Of a stretch of 7,440 nt of DNA, positions 7,298 through 7,440 are shown piece after piece (the first letter of the stretch is position 1; each line of letters opens with the position of its first letter). The notes beneath the pieces were generated by a model. It saw only the letters and a program-made list of their open reading frames with translations. It did not search any database and was not told the DNA's origin. The position numbers were made by a program, and so were the translations under genes. Location: positions 1 through 7,440 of the forward strand of contig JADHLF010000063.1 of assembly GCA_016780825.1 (NCBI GenBank), given 5' to 3'. Origin of the DNA: Planktomarina sp. Lineage in GTDB: Bacteria; Pseudomonadota; Alphaproteobacteria; Rhodobacterales; Rhodobacteraceae.

Positions 7298-7440
7298 ATG
7301 GTAGGCAATGAATTTTTCGGTAATTTTGATCTCGCAAGCGCTGCGATCTGGATGTTCTGGATCTTTTTTGCTTTGCTTGTTTATTATCTTCAAACGGAGA
7401 ACATGCGCGAAGGATATCCGCTGGAGGCCGATGATCCCTC
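7298..7440 (+). CDS. puhA: Photosynthetic reaction centre H subunit, N-terminal part
   Basis: PuhA is the H subunit of the reaction centre. One N-terminal membrane helix anchors a cytoplasmic domain that caps L and M and shapes proton delivery to the secondary quinone. Only 47 whole codons are visible (of about 255-260 usually) before the right edge cuts the gene in codon 48. The start MVGNEFFGNFDLAS is followed by a hydrophobic helix (about 12-31, rich in Trp, Phe and Ile) and then YYLQTENMREGYPLE, the near-invariant stretch at the membrane exit. The frame was translated directly from the ATG at 7298, which has an excellent ribosome binding site. The cytoplasmic domain lies beyond the window. 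In related bacteria puhB and puhC usually follow. Nothing in the visible part departs from the family. Confidence 0.97.
   Translation, partial: MVGNEFFGNFDLASAAIWMFWIFFALLVYYLQTENMREGYPLEADDP

Overview
This window is a stretch of a purple-bacterial photosynthesis gene cluster. It contains, all on the + strand, the 3' part of bchB, complete bchH, bchL, bchM and lhaA, and the first 47 codons of puhA. This order, (bchF-bchN-)bchB-bchH-bchL-bchM-lhaA-puhA, is the conserved arrangement in Rhodobacter and many other phototrophic Alphaproteobacteria. The close match of the encoded proteins to the Rhodobacter type (for example the PuhA N-terminus, GNFDLAS...YYLQTENMREGYPLE, recalled from memory) and a base composition that looks only moderately GC-rich by eye suggest a Rhodobacterales member, plausibly a marine Roseobacter-group aerobic anoxygenic phototroph. 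Species cannot be fixed from this window.

Layout: 1-725 is the C-terminal part of BchB, the catalytic-component subunit of dark-operative protochlorophyllide reductase (DPOR). 715-4260 is BchH, the porphyrin-binding subunit of magnesium chelatase. 4294-5190 is BchL, the nitrogenase-Fe-protein-like reductase of DPOR. 5190-5855 is BchM, the Mg-protoporphyrin IX methyltransferase. 5852-7279 is LhaA, a 12-helix membrane protein of the PucC/bacteriochlorophyll delivery family that assists light-harvesting complex 1 assembly. 7298-7440 is the start of PuhA, the reaction-centre H subunit. Gaps are at most 33 bases, three junctions overlap, and I see no promoter or terminator, so the stretch reads as one polycistronic unit.

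The genes work in sequence. BchH (with BchI and BchD encoded elsewhere) inserts Mg2+ into protoporphyrin IX, and BchM methylates the product. After later ring closure, DPOR (BchL donating electrons to BchN-BchB) reduces protochlorophyllide. LhaA and PuhA act at the membrane end, where finished bacteriochlorophyll is built into LH1 and reaction centres.

I found no undescribed system here. All six genes are recognisable and the open frames on the opposite strand are shadows. The points worth a second look are modest: a BchH cysteine cluster, a His-rich low-complexity linker in BchB, the overlapping gene junctions, the lack of PpsR/CrtJ-type palindromes in the 3' half, and the acidic BchL N-terminus.
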